From Croceibacterium_A sp044506565 (GTDB taxonomy: Bacteria; Pseudomonadota; Alphaproteobacteria; Sphingomonadales; Sphingomonadaceae): a stretch of DNA of 64,000 nt. A model generated the notes under the pieces. That model searched no databases, was not told the origin of the DNA, and saw only the letters and a program-made list of their open reading frames with translations. A program made the position numbers and the translations under genes. The stretch is taken from positions 1-64,000 of the forward strand of contig JBIQKN010000004.1 of NCBI GenBank assembly GCA_044506565.1. The letters are read 5' to 3'. Positions 50,429 to 59,521 of the stretch are shown here, one piece after another; position 1 is the stretch's first letter; each line of letters begins with the position of its first letter.

Positions 50429-50553
50429 TATTGCCTATTTGGTTATTTTATGAGATGTCTTGAACCTCCAACGAGTCGCCGCGCCTGTTGCTCCCCGAAC
50501 CCCGAACAGGCCATGGCCACTGCGAACATTGGGACCATTCGAGAGGCGTTGCT

Positions 50554-50934
50554 ATGACCGAGGACGACTTCCGCACCTACATCGCCGCCTTCAACGCGCG
50601 CGACTTTGCCGGCTTCTCGCGGTTCTACGCCGACGACGTCGAGTTCAACCTCGGCGACCGCAAGCGGATCGTCGGCGCGCAGGGCATCGTCGAGTTCTAC
50701 ACCGGCGTGTTCGAGCACATCGCCGAGGAGCTCGAGATCCTCGACCTGATTGTCGCCCCCAACGGCGCCGCGCTGCACAGCCGCACGAAATTCACCACGA
50801 TCAAGGACTGGCCCGACTTCGAGCTCTGGCCGACGAAGGTCGGCGACGTCCGGGTGGTCGAGTCCATCAACATGTACAAGACCGCGAACGACAAGATCGT
50901 GAAGATCCTCTCGGGGCGGTTCTCGAGCAAATGA
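50554..50934 (+). CDS. NTF2-like (SnoaL) family protein
   Basis: A 126-residue cytoplasmic protein of the nuclear-transport-factor-2-like fold: TEDDFRTYIAAFNARDFAGF then FYADDVEFNLGDRKRIVGA, GIVEFYTGVFEHIAEELEIL and the long curved strands. The cone-shaped fold often binds small hydrophobic ligands, as isomerase or hydratase, but no catalytic pair can be named. ATG 50554 follows gagaggcg. Set between two GMC oxidoreductases, it probably acts on the same compound class (inference). A 125-bp AT-richer gap separates it from GMC 1. Confidence 0.85.
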   Translation: MTEDDFRTYIAAFNARDFAGFSRFYADDVEFNLGDRKRIVGAQGIVEFYTGVFEHIAEELEILDLIVAPNGAALHSRTKFTTIKDWPDFELWPTKVGDVRVVESINMYKTANDKIVKILSGRFSSK

Positions 50935-51008
50935 GCATGGCACCCCTTCGCGCCGATTCTCCTCTCAATCACGGGGCCATCGCACACGAACCGACCAAAC
51001 CCCCACCG

Positions 51009-51174
51009 GTCATCCTGAACTTGTTTCAGGACCCATTTTTCAGCCGGGCGTGGAACTGTCGGTCGAAGCCCCGCATCACCACGAGCGCGTGCAAAGGCGC
51101 GGCGCCGGCGAAGCGCCCACCAGCGAACTCCAGGCATGAGGCCCGATGGGCCCTGAAACAAGTTCAGGGTGACG
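51009..51174. repeat. Dispersed palindromic repeat between NTF2-like gene and GMC 2
   Basis: gtcatcctgaacttgtttca.. at 51009-51033 pairs with ..tgaaacaagttcagggtgac at 51151-51170 across a roughly 115-bp loop. This form (gtcatcctgaacttgtttcagg) is a common dispersed intergenic palindrome in sphingomonads and is related in layout to 3428-3510. The enclosed sequence has no credible gene. The full 299-bp gap 50935-51233 holds nothing else I can name. Confidence 0.8.
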
Positions 51175-51233
51175 AACGGGGTGGTGAGGTTGCCCCTCTT
51201 CAAGTGCATGCCCGCCCCAACGGAACCGTCTGA

Positions 51234-52829
51234 ATGCCCTTAACCCACACCCCCGACTACATCGTCGTCGGCGCCGGCTCCGCGGGCGCGGTCGTCGCCG
51301 CGCGGCTCAGCGAGGACCCGAGCGTCAAGGTCACGCTGATCGAGGCCGGCAAGCGCGAGCGGCATCCGCTGCTGGCGATGCCGATCGCCTTCCCGGTGGC
51401 GATGACCGTGCCGCGCTTCAACTGGAACTACGACGGCGAGCCCGAGCCGCATGCCGACGGCCGCCGCCTGCGCCAGCCGCGCGGCAAGGGGCTGGGCGGC
51501 TCGTCGATGATCAACGGCATGCTCTACGCCCGCGGTCACGCGCGCGACTACGACGAGTGGCGCCAGCTCGGCCTCGAGGGCTGGAGCTACGAAGACGTGC
51601 TGCCCTATTTCAGGAAGAGCGAGAACCACTGGGGCGCTGCGGATCATTACCACGGCAAGGGCGGCCCGCTGTCGATCACCAAGCACATCCCCGACGCGCA
51701 GCTGTTCCCGCGCTTCATGGAGGCGGTGAACAAGCTCGGCTACAAGACCCAGGTCGATCATCACGGACCCGACCAGGAAGGCTGGGGCAGCCCCGACATC
51801 TCGATCCACAACGGCTGGCGCGGCAGCACCGCGAAGCGCTTCCTGTTCCCGGCGATGAAGCGGCCGAACCTGACTGTGATCACCGGCGCGCTCGCCACGA
51901 AAGTCGAGGTGCAGGGCGGCCGCGCGGTGGCTCTGCACTACCGCCAGCACGGGCGGGACCACCGGCTCGAGGCAAACCGAGAGATCGTCCTCTCCGGCGG
52001 CGCCTACAACACACCGCAATTGCTGCTGCTTTCGGGCATCGGGCCAGCCGACGAGCTGCGCGAGCTCGGCATCGATGTCGTCCACGACATGCCCGGCGTC
52101 GGCCGCAACCTGCAGGACCACCCGTCGATCGCGATGGTCTGGAGTGCCGAGCGCGAGGTCACGCTGACCAACGACTTGCGCTTCGACCGCCTGACCCGTT
52201 CGGTGATCGAGTGGGCGCTGACCGGCAAGGGCCGCATCGCCAACATGCCGGTCACCGCCAACGGCTTCGTCAAGACCCGGCCCGAGCTCGAGCGGCCCGA
52301 TGCGCAGTGCCTGTTCCAGCCGACCTCGATCCTCGCGCGTCCGTGGTTTCCCGGGATCAAGGCGCCGCAGCCCGACGTCGTCGCGATGGCCTGCGTCCAG
52401 TTGCGCCCCGAGGGCCGCGGCTGGGTCAAGCTCGCCAGCGCCGACCCGGCGCAGCCACCGCGGATCCTGACTAACGTGCTCGCGACCGAGAACGACCGCG
52501 CGTTCTTCCGCCGGATCGTCCCGCAGATGCGCGAGATCCTCGCGACCTCGCCGCTCGCGGATGTCGTGAAGGCCGAGATCATGCCCGGCCAGGCGGACGA
52601 TCTCGACGCCTGGATCCGCGCCAACGTCCGCACAGCGATGCACGCCGCCGGCTCCTGCGCGATGGGCACCGGCCCCGACGCCGTCTGCGACGCCGAGCTG
52701 CGCGTGCGCGGGATCGACGGCCTGCGGATCGCCGACGCCTCGGTCATGCCGCGCATCGTCGGTGGCAACACCAACGCGGCGACGATCATGATCGGTGAGA
52801 AGGCGGCGGACCTGATACGGGAGAGTTAG
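51234..52829 (+). CDS. GMC-family FAD oxidoreductase 2
   Basis: A 531-residue paralog of GMC 1. FAD motif PDYIVVGAGSAGAVVAARLS; signature 1 GKGLGGSSMINGMLYARGHA; signature 2 SGGAYNTPQLLLLSGIGPAD; catalytic His in AMHAAGSCAMGTG and Asn in GGNTNAATIMIGEKA. N-terminal region NWNYDGEPEPHADGRRLRQP resembles choline dehydrogenase and long-chain alcohol dehydrogenases. The substrate is unknown. It starts at ATG 51234. The stop is followed 8 bp later by an inverted repeat. Confidence 0.93.
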   Translation: MPLTHTPDYIVVGAGSAGAVVAARLSEDPSVKVTLIEAGKRERHPLLAMPIAFPVAMTVPRFNWNYDGEPEPHADGRRLRQPRGKGLGGSSMINGMLYARGHARDYDEWRQLGLEGWSYEDVLPYFRKSENHWGAADHYHGKGGPLSITKHIPDAQLFPRFMEAVNKLGYKTQVDHHGPDQEGWGSPDISIHNGWRGSTAKRFLFPAMKRPNLTVITGALATKVEVQGGRAVALHYRQHGRDHRLEANREIVLSGGAYNTPQLLLLSGIGPADELRELGIDVVHDMPGVGRNLQDHPSIAMVWSAEREVTLTNDLRFDRLTRSVIEWALTGKGRIANMPVTANGFVKTRPELERPDAQCLFQPTSILARPWFPGIKAPQPDVVAMACVQLRPEGRGWVKLASADPAQPPRILTNVLATENDRAFFRRIVPQMREILATSPLADVVKAEIMPGQADDLDAWIRANVRTAMHAAGSCAMGTGPDAVCDAELRVRGIDGLRIADASVMPRIVGGNTNAATIMIGEKAADLIRES

Positions 52830-52837
52830 AACCAGAT

Positions 52838-52990
52838 TTTCTCACACGAAGACACAAAGACACGAAGAGGAAGCGTTGGCGGCGAAGCCGCTTTCCATTC
52901 CATTGCCACGCCATTCGCAGCGCCCGGGCTTGAGAGCGGCTTCGCCGCAGATCGCCACACCTTCGTGTCTTTGTGTCTTCGTGTGAGAAA
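52838..52990. repeat. 153-bp inverted repeat with 30-bp perfect arms
   Basis: The left arm 52838-52867 (tttctcacacgaagacacaa agac..) is the exact reverse complement of 52961-52990. Nested inside, gcggcgaagccgct (52880-52893) pairs with agcggcttcgccgc (52935-52948). There is no coding content. The size and perfect termini suggest a non-autonomous palindromic element or a very strong bidirectional terminator after GMC 2. Confidence 0.9.
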
Positions 52991-53103
52991 TCCCTTCTTC
53001 CTTTCCTGAAACCAAGGTTCTCAACAGCCCGATCCCGCCCGCGTTGACTCGATCACCCCACCCCCTACCTAGCACCCAACAAGGACGGGATTCTCACGAG
53101 ACA

Positions 53104-54084
53104 ATGGCCACCACTCACACCACGAAGATGCTCATCATCGGCTCCGGGCCCGCCGGTCTCAGCGCCGCGATCTACGGCGCCCGCGCGGGGATGGAGCCGA
53201 TCGTGGTCCAGGGGCTGCAGCCCGGCGGGCAGCTGACGATCACCACCGACGTCGAGAACTACCCCGGCTTCCGCGACGTGATCCAGGGCCCCTGGCTGAT
53301 GCAGGAGATGCAGGCCCAGGCCGAGCACGTCGGCACGCGGATGATGTGGGACACGATCGTCGAGGTCGACATCGCCGGGGGCTCGCCGTTCCGCGCCAGA
53401 GGCGACAGCGGCGACGAATACGTCGGCGACGTGCTGGTCATCGCCACCGGCGCGCAGGCCAAGTGGCTCGGCGTGCCCGGCGAGGAATCGCTTTCGGGCA
53501 AGGGCGTCTCGGCCTGCGCGACCTGCGACGGGTTCTTCTACCGCGGCAAGAAGGTCGCCGTGATCGGCGGCGGCAACACCGCGGTCGAGGAAGCGCTGTA
53601 CCTGACCAACCACTCGGACGATGTCACTCTGATCCACCGCCGCGACGAACTGCGCGCCGAGAAGATCCTGCAGGATCGGCTGTTCGCGCACCCGAAGATC
53701 ACGGTGCTGTGGAACAAGCGCGTCGACGAATTCCTCGGCGACCCGCTCGCCGGCGGCCTCACCGGCCTCAAGCTGACCGATACCGTCACCGGCGAGGTCA
53801 GCGAGTTCGCCACCGAAGGTGCCTTCGTCGCCATCGGCCACGCGCCGGCGACCGAGTTGTTCAAGGGCAAGCTGCCGATGGACGAGAGCGGCTACCTGCT
53901 GGTCGAGCCGGGCACCCCGAAGACCTCGGTCCCCGGCGTGTTCGCCTGCGGCGACGTGATGGACCACGTCTACCGCCAGGCGGTCACCGCCGCCGGGACC
54001 GGCTGCATGGCAGCGCTCGATGCCGAACGCTTCCTTGCCGCGCGGGCTTTCGCCAAAGGCGATCCGGTCGCAGTAAGCGCCTGA
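53104..54084 (+). CDS. trxB: Thioredoxin-disulfide reductase
   Basis: A 326-residue FAD flavoenzyme. FAD motif MLIIGSGPAGLSAAIYGARA; redox-active cysteines in ACATCDGFFYRGK (Cys138 and Cys141); NADPH motif VAVIGGGNTAVEEALYL; C-terminal GVFACGDVMDHVYRQAV. It reduces thioredoxin with NADPH. ATG 53104 is chosen; the frame is open to 53044 but the family begins here. Single gene, after the large inverted repeat and convergent with the chemotaxis operon. Confidence 0.97.
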   Translation: MATTHTTKMLIIGSGPAGLSAAIYGARAGMEPIVVQGLQPGGQLTITTDVENYPGFRDVIQGPWLMQEMQAQAEHVGTRMMWDTIVEVDIAGGSPFRARGDSGDEYVGDVLVIATGAQAKWLGVPGEESLSGKGVSACATCDGFFYRGKKVAVIGGGNTAVEEALYLTNHSDDVTLIHRRDELRAEKILQDRLFAHPKITVLWNKRVDEFLGDPLAGGLTGLKLTDTVTGEVSEFATEGAFVAIGHAPATELFKGKLPMDESGYLLVEPGTPKTSVPGVFACGDVMDHVYRQAVTAAGTGCMAALDAERFLAARAFAKGDPVAVSA

Positions 54085-54108
54085 CCGGTTCGCCGCGTGC
54101 GGCCGCCG

Positions 54109-55512
54109 TCAGGCGGCGCGCACGTGGACGAGGAATTCCTGCACCTGGCTCTTGAGCACGCCGGCCTGCTGCTCGAGCTCGGTCGACGAGGTCAGCAGCT
54201 GGCTCGCCGCTGCGCCGGTGCCGAGCGAAGTTTCGCGCAGCTGGCCGATGCTGGTCGAGACCTCCTCGGTGTTGCGCGCCGCGAGGTCGATCGAGCGCGC
54301 GAGATCCTGCCCGGCGACGGACTGCTGGTCGACCGCCGCAGCGATCGACACCGAGGTCGCTTCAAGCTGCTGGATCTGGCTGGCGATCGAGCGGAGCGCC
54401 TCGACGCTGGCGGAGGTGGTTTCCTGGATCGCGCGGATCTGCCCGGCGACTTCCTCGGTCGCCTTGCCGGTCTGCGTCGCCAGCTCCTTGACCTCGGCGG
54501 CAACGACCGCGAAGCCGCGGCCCGCCTCGCCGCCGCGCGCCGCCTCGATCGAAGCGTTGAGCGCGAGCAGGTTGGTGCGCTGGGCGATGGTCGAGATCAT
54601 CTCGACGATATCGCCGACCTGGCTGGCCGACTGGGTCAGCGCCGAGATCGTGCTGTCGGCTTCCTCGGCCGCGGCCGAAGCCTTGCGGGCGAGCTCGGCC
54701 GAGGTCGAGGCCTGGCGGCTGATCTCGCCGATCGACATGGCGAACTCGTCGCTCGCCGCCGCCGCCGCGGTCACGCCGGCCGCGGCCTCGTTGAGGCTGG
54801 CGGAGACGTCAGCGGTCTGCATCGCGGTCTGCTCGGCGGCCGAGGCCATCGAGCTGGCGGTCGCCTGCAGCTGGCTCGACGCCGCGGCGACGCCGCTGAC
54901 GATGTCGCCGATCGTGCGCTCGAACTTGTCGGCGAGGCCGAGCAGCGTCTCCGACTGGCGGACGCGCAGCTCTTCGCGCTCGCTCTCGACCTCTGTCAGG
55001 CGGCGCAGCTCCTCGGCGGTCGCCTCCTCGCGCTCCTTGCGCATGCGGTCGAACTTGTTCGCGGCCTTCTTGATGACCACGAGATAGCGCGCCATCGCGC
55101 CGATCTCGTCCTCGCGGTCGTCGTGCGGGACGTGCACCTCGCGATTGCCTTCGGCGAGCTCGCGCATCGCGTCGCAGACTTCCTCGAGCGGATGGACGAG
55201 GTCTTTCTCGACGAGGCGGACCGACAGCGCGCCGATCAGGACGACGGCCAGCGCGATGACCGACATGGTCATCAGCAGGCCGTCGACGAGCCCGCCCTGG
55301 GTGCCCGTGAGGGCGACGAGCGCTACCGAGCCGAGCAGGACCGCAGCGGCGGCCGCGGCGCCGAACAACAGCTTGAGCTTCCGGCCTACCGAATGGCCGA
55401 TGAGGTCGCCGAGCGTGGCCGCGCGCTGGCGGAGGCCTTGCGCCCTCAGCTGTTCGCGGTCGCGCTCGAGCTCGTCGCCGGTCTCGGCAACGATCTTATC
55501 GGACATGTCCAT
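54109..55512 (-). CDS. Methyl-accepting chemotaxis protein without periplasmic sensor domain
   Basis: About 467 residues. Two adjacent TM helices (LLFGAAAAAAVLLGSVALVA and LLMTMSVIALAVVLIGALSV) are separated by only about ten residues, so there is no periplasmic ligand domain. A HAMP domain follows (VRLVEKDLVHPLEEVCDAM..), then the long coiled-coil signalling region with the conserved hairpin tip AQRTNLLALNASIEAARGGE. It should respond to a membrane or cytoplasmic signal. ATG 55512 is preceded by gggagc; it overlaps the end of the GGDEF-EAL gene by 17 bp. Last gene of the che operon. Confidence 0.92.
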   Translation of the reverse strand: MDMSDKIVAETGDELERDREQLRAQGLRQRAATLGDLIGHSVGRKLKLLFGAAAAAAVLLGSVALVALTGTQGGLVDGLLMTMSVIALAVVLIGALSVRLVEKDLVHPLEEVCDAMRELAEGNREVHVPHDDREDEIGAMARYLVVIKKAANKFDRMRKEREEATAEELRRLTEVESEREELRVRQSETLLGLADKFERTIGDIVSGVAAASSQLQATASSMASAAEQTAMQTADVSASLNEAAAGVTAAAAASDEFAMSIGEISRQASTSAELARKASAAAEEADSTISALTQSASQVGDIVEMISTIAQRTNLLALNASIEAARGGEAGRGFAVVAAEVKELATQTGKATEEVAGQIRAIQETTSASVEALRSIASQIQQLEATSVSIAAAVDQQSVAGQDLARSIDLAARNTEEVSTSIGQLRETSLGTGAAASQLLTSSTELEQQAGVLKSQVQEFLVHVRAA

Positions 55513-57034
55513 GCTTGCTCCCAATACGCTTGCGAGGGGCATCGAGCCGCTCGCGGTTTTCATCGAGGCGCATGCGGATCTCCTCCGCGGTGATCGCCTT
55601 GTAGTAATACCAGCCCTGGATGTGGTCGCACCCGGCGGTGCGCACGAGGTCAGCCTGGGCCTGGGTCTCGACGCCCTCGGCAGTGACTTCCATGTCCATC
55701 GCCCGGGCGACCGCGATGCTCGAGGCCATCATCGCCAGCGAGCCGCTGTCCTGCCCGGCGTCGACCACCATCGTGCGGTCGAGCTTGAGCTTCTCGAAGC
55801 GGAAGTTCCTGAGGAAGCCGATCGAGGCGTAGCCCGTGCCGAAGTCGTCGAGCGCGATGCCGACGCCGAACTTGCGAATCACGTCGAGATTGCGGTTGGC
55901 AACGATAGGGTCGGTCACGAGGTAGGTCTCGGTGACCTCGAGCTCGAGCCGCGCCGGCGGAAAGCCGGTCTCTTCGAGGATGTGGCCGAGCTCGACCGGG
56001 AACTCCGGGTTGCGCAGCTGCGCCGGCGAGACGTTGATCGACAGCTTGATGCCGTCCCAGTCGAGCGCCTCGCGGCAGGCGGTGCGCAGGACCCACAGGC
56101 CGATCGGGTAGATCAGGCCGCACTTCTCGGCGATCGGGATGAACAGCCCGGGGCTGATCGTCGTACCGTCGGCCTTCTGCCAGCGCAGCAGCGCCTCGAC
56201 GGCGACGATCTCGCCGGTGCGCGCGTCGACCAGCGGCTGGTAGGCGAGGCGGAAATCGCCCTGCTTGAGCGCTTCGCGCAGCTCGTCCTCGACTTGAGTC
56301 GTGACGTCGCGGTTGCGGTCGAAATCCTCGGTGAACCAGGTGCAGCGGTTCTTGCCGCCTTCCTTCGAAGCGTACATCGCCATGTCCGAGCGGCGCAGCA
56401 GCTCCGACGAGGACAGCCCGTCGCGCCCGGTGCTCGACGACAGGCCGATGCTCGCGCCGACGGTCAGCTTGCGGTCGTCGATCACGAACGCCTGACCGAG
56501 CCGCGCGATCAGCGTGTGGCAGATACCCTCGAGGATGTTGCCGGCGATCGGCCCGACCACGAGGATGGCGAACTCGTCGCCGCCGAGGCGATAGGCGCGC
56601 GCTTCCTTGCCGCAGACCTCGCCGAGCAGCTTGGCGCATTCCTTGATCAGGCGGTCGCCGACGAAGTGGCCGTACTGGTCGTTGACCGACTTGAACCCGT
56701 CGAGGTCGAGCAGCGCGAGCGCCTTCTCCTGGCCCTCACCGTGGCGCACGTAATCGAGGTGCAGCGCGCGGCGGTTGGGCATCGCGGCGAGGCTGTCGGT
56801 CAGCCCGAGATCTTCGAGCTGGCCGATGCTCGACAGGCCGAAGCGGACGAGCAGCACGACGGCGACCGCGTAGGCGATGCCGCCGGTGATAACGATGGCC
56901 CAGAGCGATCCGGAGCCCGGCTCCGACTGGCCGATCAGCAGGACGAGCATGATGGCCGAGATCAGCGTGAGCACCGCCACGGGTGCTATCACGAGCACCG
57001 GCGGACGCACCTGGTTCTGGCCAAGGGCCTGCAT
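55496..57034 (-). CDS. GGDEF-EAL bifunctional cyclic-di-GMP protein
   Basis: A 512-residue protein with two N-terminal TM helices (VLVIAPVAVLTLISAIMLVL; IVITGGIAYAVAVVLLVRFG), no extended periplasmic domain, a GGDEF domain (about 85-240) with intact YRLGGDEFAIL, and an EAL domain (about 255-500) with EALLRW, DDFGTGYAS and the LKLDRTMV strand. The allosteric inhibitory RxxD site before GGDEF is missing (GKEARAYRL). Either or both activities may be real. It lies between cheR and the MCP gene, so c-di-GMP turnover is tied to taxis. ATG 57034 directly follows a GTG. Confidence 0.92.
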   Translation of the reverse strand: MQALGQNQVRPPVLVIAPVAVLTLISAIMLVLLIGQSEPGSGSLWAIVITGGIAYAVAVVLLVRFGLSSIGQLEDLGLTDSLAAMPNRRALHLDYVRHGEGQEKALALLDLDGFKSVNDQYGHFVGDRLIKECAKLLGEVCGKEARAYRLGGDEFAILVVGPIAGNILEGICHTLIARLGQAFVIDDRKLTVGASIGLSSSTGRDGLSSSELLRRSDMAMYASKEGGKNRCTWFTEDFDRNRDVTTQVEDELREALKQGDFRLAYQPLVDARTGEIVAVEALLRWQKADGTTISPGLFIPIAEKCGLIYPIGLWVLRTACREALDWDGIKLSINVSPAQLRNPEFPVELGHILEETGFPPARLELEVTETYLVTDPIVANRNLDVIRKFGVGIALDDFGTGYASIGFLRNFRFEKLKLDRTMVVDAGQDSGSLAMMASSIAVARAMDMEVTAEGVETQAQADLVRTAGCDHIQGWYYYKAITAEEIRMRLDENRERLDAPRKRIGSKHGHVR

Positions 57035-57117
57035 CACGTGGGATCCCCTCCCGTCGGATCATTCCGGTCTATCGCCATAGGCCGGAGTGCTTAAGTTTCG
57101 GTAACTCCCGATTTACC

Positions 57118-57996
57118 TTACCCGGCACTGCCGAGCCGGCGCTCGGCGGCGTAGGCGGCGGCCCGCGGCGGCACGCCGACCGCCAGATGGTGGAAGCCGG
57201 TCGCCCCCTTCTCAGGGACGAGCACGTCGGTCTGGCCCGCGGTCGTTTCGCCGGCGCCGAGCATGACCCTGCCGTCGGGCGCGAGCGCGGCGGCGAGCCG
57301 TTCGAACGCCCGCTGGCGCGTCGCCCGGTCGAAGTAGAGCAGGACGTTGCGACACAGGATCAGGTCGAACCGGCCCGGGTCGGGCGGCATGTCGAGCAGG
57401 TTGTGGGTCTCGAAGCGGACCATCTTGCGCACCACGTCGTTGGCGCGCCAGCCGGTCCGGGTCTCCTCGAAGAACCTGACCATCTGCGCGACGCCGAGTC
57501 CGCGCTGGATCTGAAACTGCGAGAAGCTGCCCTCGCGCGCGGCGGTGACCACCGAGCGAGCGACGTCGGTGCCGAGAATGTCGATCGTCCAGTCGCGCCA
57601 CCGCGCGGGCTGTTCGGCGAACAGCATCGCCAGCGAATAGACTTCCTGCCCGGTCGAGCACCCGACCGACCAGATCGACAGTCGCCTGACCCCCTGCCGC
57701 CGCTCGGCGAGCGCCGGCAACACGCCGATGGCGAGCTGGTCGAACATCGCGCGATCGCGGAAGAAGTACGTCTCGTTGTTGAGCAGCGCCTCGACCACCT
57801 GCTGGGCGAGCGTGGCCTGGTTCGGCTGGCCGAGCCGCACCGCAAGGTCCTCGAGCGAATCGAGACCCGTCTCGCGCAGCACGCCCGACAACGCGGTGCC
57901 GACGCGCCACAGCCGGTCGGCCGTGAGCTTCTGGCCCGTGCGCGCCTCGAGCAGGCCGGCGACGATGCCGAGCGCGTTCTGGCTCTGGTCGATCAT
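57118..57996 (-). CDS. cheR: Chemotaxis protein methyltransferase
   Basis: A 292-residue CheR. It methylates glutamates of the receptor with SAM. An N-terminal helical domain leads to NNETYFFRD, then the SAM motif WSVGCSTGQEVYSLAML, ILGTDVARSVV and LILCRNVLLYFD. No TPR or other extension. It overlaps cheB (ATGA) and forms the adaptation pair with it. An 83-bp gap separates it from the GGDEF-EAL gene. Confidence 0.96.
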   Translation of the reverse strand: MIDQSQNALGIVAGLLEARTGQKLTADRLWRVGTALSGVLRETGLDSLEDLAVRLGQPNQATLAQQVVEALLNNETYFFRDRAMFDQLAIGVLPALAERRQGVRRLSIWSVGCSTGQEVYSLAMLFAEQPARWRDWTIDILGTDVARSVVTAAREGSFSQFQIQRGLGVAQMVRFFEETRTGWRANDVVRKMVRFETHNLLDMPPDPGRFDLILCRNVLLYFDRATRQRAFERLAAALAPDGRVMLGAGETTAGQTDVLVPEKGATGFHHLAVGVPPRAAAYAAERRLGSAG

Positions 57997-59084
57997 GCCG
58001 CCCCCAATGCTACCGCAATGCGCGCGGCGATCTGCTCGGGCGGCAGGACGGCCGAAGCAAGCCCCGCCCCGGCAACCGCTCCGGGCATCCCCCAGACCGC
58101 GGAGCTGGCCGCATCCTGCGCCATGATCGTACCGCCGGCCGCGACGATCCGCGCCGCACCGTCGGCGCCGTCACGGCCCATTCCCGAAAGGACCACGCCC
58201 ATCGCATGGGCGCCGAACAGCCTCGCGCAGCTCTCGAACATCGGGTCGACCGAGGGGCGGCAGCCGCTCGGAACCGGGTCGTCGCGGAGGCGGATCACCG
58301 CGCCGCCGGCCTTGTCGGGCGCGACGGTCATGTGTGCGTCGCCGGGCGCGACGAGAATCTCGCCACGCGCGACCGGCATGCCCTCGCTCGCGACCGAGGC
58401 CGGACGGCCCGACGCCGCGCGTAACTGGCGCACGAACGGTTCCATGAAAGAGCCGGGCAGGTGCTGCGTGACGAGGATCGGCAACTGCATCTGCGGCAAC
58501 AGCGCGCCGAGCAGCTGGCCGAGCGCGTGAATCCCGCCCGTCGACGCGCCGATCGCGATGAGATGCGGCTTCTCCGGCGTATGGGGCCTCAGCGCCGGTT
58601 GCACCGGAGGGGCCGCCTTCTCGCGCGCGCGCCGGGCCACCCGGCCGAGCAGGCGGATCTTGCGCAGCAGCGTCGCCCGGTATTCGCCGTCGAACTTGCC
58701 CGGCCTGGGCTTCGCCAGCGTGTCGGCCGCGCCGAGCGACAGCGCCGCGAGGGTCTGTTCCGCGCCGCGCACCGTGAGCGACGAGACGACCAGGATGCGG
58801 GCCGGGGAGGCCAGTTCGATCATCCGCGGCATCGCGTCGAGGCCGCCCATTCCGGGCATGTCGAGATCGAGCAGGATGACGTCGGGCGAGGCCTGCACCA
58901 GCGTCGCCAGCGCGCGCTCCGCGCTTTCCTCCGAGGCGACCAGCTTCAGGTCGGTCTCGGCCTCGATCAGCCTGGCAAAGACGGCACGGACAGTCGGCGA
59001 ATCGTCGACCACCAGCACACGGACCGGATCGGCCCCCGGCGAGCGAGCGGTGTCGCGGACCGCGATTCCTGGCGCGGCACCCAT
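57993..59084 (-). CDS. cheB: Chemotaxis response regulator methylesterase
   Basis: A 363-residue CheB. The receiver domain (about 20-140) has VLVVDDSPTVR and phosphoacceptor Asp73 in LLDLDMPGMGG. After a linker, the methylesterase domain (about 170-360) shows the catalytic Ser in GASTGG, His in VTQHLPGSF and Asp in GMGRDGADGA. It removes receptor methyl groups when phosphorylated by CheA. Starts 12 nt after cheY stop; overlaps cheR. Confidence 0.96.
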   Translation of the reverse strand: MGAAPGIAVRDTARSPGADPVRVLVVDDSPTVRAVFARLIEAETDLKLVASEESAERALATLVQASPDVILLDLDMPGMGGLDAMPRMIELASPARILVVSSLTVRGAEQTLAALSLGAADTLAKPRPGKFDGEYRATLLRKIRLLGRVARRAREKAAPPVQPALRPHTPEKPHLIAIGASTGGIHALGQLLGALLPQMQLPILVTQHLPGSFMEPFVRQLRAASGRPASVASEGMPVARGEILVAPGDAHMTVAPDKAGGAVIRLRDDPVPSGCRPSVDPMFESCARLFGAHAMGVVLSGMGRDGADGAARIVAAGGTIMAQDAASSAVWGMPGAVAGAGLASAVLPPEQIAARIAVALGAA

Positions 59085-59096
59085 CGTCGCTCTACC

Positions 59097-59462
59097 TCAG
59101 GCTGCGCCGATGAGCTGCAGCTTCATCTGCAAGGTGTCGTGATCGAACGGCTTCATCACATATTCGTCGGCACCCGCCTCGATTGCTTCGCGGATGTGCG
59201 CGACGTCGTTCTCGGTGGTGCAGAACACGACCTTCGGCCGGTCCCCGCCCTCGAGTCGACGCAGCGCGCCGATGAACTCGATCCCGTTCATCACCGGCAT
59301 GTTCCAGTCGAGCAGGATCAGGTCGGGCATCGCTTCGCCGCACTTGGCCAGGGCATCCTGCCCGTTCTCGGCTTCGGTGACTTCGAAAGCGAAGCTCTCG
59401 ACGATGTGGCGCGACACCTTCCGGATCACGCGCGAATCATCGACGATGAGACAGTGTTTCAT
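59097..59462 (-). CDS. cheY: Chemotaxis response regulator (single-domain receiver)
   Basis: A 121-residue receiver: acidic pair in CLIVDDSRVIRK, phosphoacceptor Asp52 in LLDWNMPVMNG, switch Thr in VFCTTEND, and Lys in MKPFDHDTL. The form is that of alphaproteobacterial CheY. Phosphorylated by CheA, it would act on the flagellar motor or as a phosphate sink. The start is ATG 59462 (MKHCLIVDD); ATG 59471 is three codons upstream. Confidence 0.94.
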   Translation of the reverse strand: MKHCLIVDDSRVIRKVSRHIVESFAFEVTEAENGQDALAKCGEAMPDLILLDWNMPVMNGIEFIGALRRLEGGDRPKVVFCTTENDVAHIREAIEAGADEYVMKPFDHDTLQMKLQLIGAA

Positions 59463-59521
59463 GGCGCCCAAATCCTCTTAACTCCAAATTCGCAGCCTAC
59501 CGGAGGAGTGTAAGCATTCGC

